Source of the DNA: Balneolaceae bacterium
GTDB taxonomy: Bacteria; Bacteroidota; Rhodothermia; Balneolales; Balneolaceae
Assembly: GCA_007123785.1 (NCBI GenBank)
Contig: SLGL01000106.1
Location: 1 to 6,211 of the forward strand
Length of the DNA stretch: 6,211 nucleotides
Direction of reading: 5' to 3'
The notes beneath the pieces were generated by a model. That model ran no database searches. It worked only from the letters and a program-made list of their open reading frames with translations, and was not told the origin of the DNA. Shown one piece after another: positions 5,873-6,211 of the stretch; within the stretch, counting starts at the first letter, position 1; the number at the start of each line of letters is the position of its first letter. Both the position numbers and the translations under genes were made by a program.

Positions 5873-5943
5873 AAAAGAAAAATCATTCACGCGATGATAC
5901 ACTGGCGCTCGAAAGTTTATTACACCATTATATCATCGCGTGA
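5873..5943 (-). terminator. Long-stem terminator or 3' hairpin downstream of pntB
   Basis: TCACGCGATGATA (5887-5899) and TATCATCGCGTGA (5931-5943) are a perfect 13-base inverted repeat starting 15 bases beyond the pntB stop codon. In minus-strand RNA the stem continues inward to 5908/5922 with one A.G mismatch and three G.U pairs, giving about 21 pairs and a 13-base loop. On the plus strand those G.U positions are C/A mismatches, so the structure suits minus-strand RNA. After a short ATGA it runs into TTTTTCTTTT (minus strand, 5873-5882). This fits intrinsic termination of pntB transcription. Confidence 0.65.
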
Positions 5944-5958
5944 CATCTCAACTTAAAA

Positions 5959-6211
5959 TTAATCCAGTTCTTTAATAGCAGAGGCTAACTCCTGAAGCGA
6001 TTTTTTTGCATCGCCAAAAAACATCTGGTTTTTATCGCTGTAGAAAAGGTCATTGTCGATACCTGCATACCCGGGACTCATACTTCGCTTGAAGACAATG
6101 GTTCGTTTAGCTTCATCTACATTCAAAATAGGCATACCATAGATAGGACTCCCCGGGGATGTTTTTGCAGCAGGGTTAACTACATCATTTGCTCCAATTA
6201 TTAACACCACA
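5959..6211 (-). CDS. pntB: NAD(P) transhydrogenase subunit beta, C-terminal part (runs off right edge)
   Basis: Only the last 84 codons are in the window; the 5' part lies beyond base 6211, so the GTG at 6208-6210 is an internal valine and not a start. The segment is most of the NADP(H)-binding domain III of PntB: VVLIIGANDVVNPAA near its beginning, then PGSPIYGMPILNV, FKRSMSPGYAGIDN, which contacts NADP, and MFFGDAKKSLQEL near the C-terminus. These correspond closely to IGANDTVNPAA, KRSMNTGYAG and LFGDAK in E. coli PntB. With its alpha subunit the enzyme sits in the inner membrane and couples proton flow to hydride transfer from NADH to NADP+, supplying NADPH. A pntA gene is expected upstream, outside the window. 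A long hairpin with a T tract follows the stop codon. Confidence 0.96.
   Translation of the reverse strand, partial: VVLIIGANDVVNPAAKTSPGSPIYGMPILNVDEAKRTIVFKRSMSPGYAGIDNDLFYSDKNQMFFGDAKKSLQELASAIKELD

Noticed and set aside
5887..5943. A 57-base unit with 13-base terminal inverted repeats flanked by CAT on both sides, resembling a tiny MITE with a 3-base target duplication
   Set aside because: A three-base match is likely by chance, the inner bases also pair in minus-strand RNA, and a T tract follows, so a terminator is the simpler reading. Genome-wide copy number would settle it.
5870..5956. A 28-codon plus-strand frame (ATG at 5870, stop at 5954-5956) spanning the long inverted repeat
   Set aside because: It has no ribosome binding site, is short and basic, and its sequence is dictated by the hairpin, which is better explained as RNA structure behind pntB.

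Overview
The window is ordinary chromosomal DNA of moderate GC content (my estimate is in the mid 40s percent). Coding sequence is dense, several starts have A/T-rich leaders without a clear Shine-Dalgarno sequence, and two of the exported proteins begin with lipoprotein signals. Together with the style of the proteins, this suggests a marine or halophilic member of the Bacteroidota/Balneolota/Rhodothermota group, perhaps Balneolaceae. That placement is inference; there is no rRNA or other marker in the window.

Layout from left to right. Bases 1-254 (minus) hold the N-terminal third or so of a Gfo/Idh/MocA-type NAD(P)-dependent oxidoreductase. Bases 409-891 (minus) encode methylglyoxal synthase (mgsA). 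Diverging from it, 1025-1456 (plus) is nucleoside diphosphate kinase (ndk), closed by a strong stem-loop terminator at 1494-1528. The 450-base gap that follows is not empty: on the minus strand (1578-1782) it carries a decayed, internally deleted and frameshifted PAS sensor domain. Next is a DUF1343/NamZ-type exo-beta-N-acetylmuramidase lipoprotein (1907-3157, plus), which converges on an RlmB-type 23S rRNA 2'-O-methyltransferase (3180-3923, minus, apparently with a TTG start). Diverging from rlmB are a small two-helix membrane protein of unknown function (3994-4341, plus) and a PQQ-dependent sugar (aldose) dehydrogenase lipoprotein (4413-5642, plus) with its own terminator. The right edge holds the C-terminal 84 codons of the NAD(P) transhydrogenase beta subunit (pntB, minus), followed by a long hairpin at 5887-5943 that best fits its transcription terminator.

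The genes do not form one pathway or operon. They are mostly single-gene units in divergent or convergent pairs: central metabolism (mgsA, ndk, pntB), RNA modification (rlmB) and cell-surface or periplasmic enzymes (NamZ, sugar dehydrogenase). I found no CRISPR array, no intact mobile element, no tRNA or rRNA, and no defence or biosynthetic cluster. The observations most worth a second look are the PAS-domain relic between ndk and namZ and the strand-asymmetric hairpin behind pntB. I see no convincing evidence of a previously undescribed system here.
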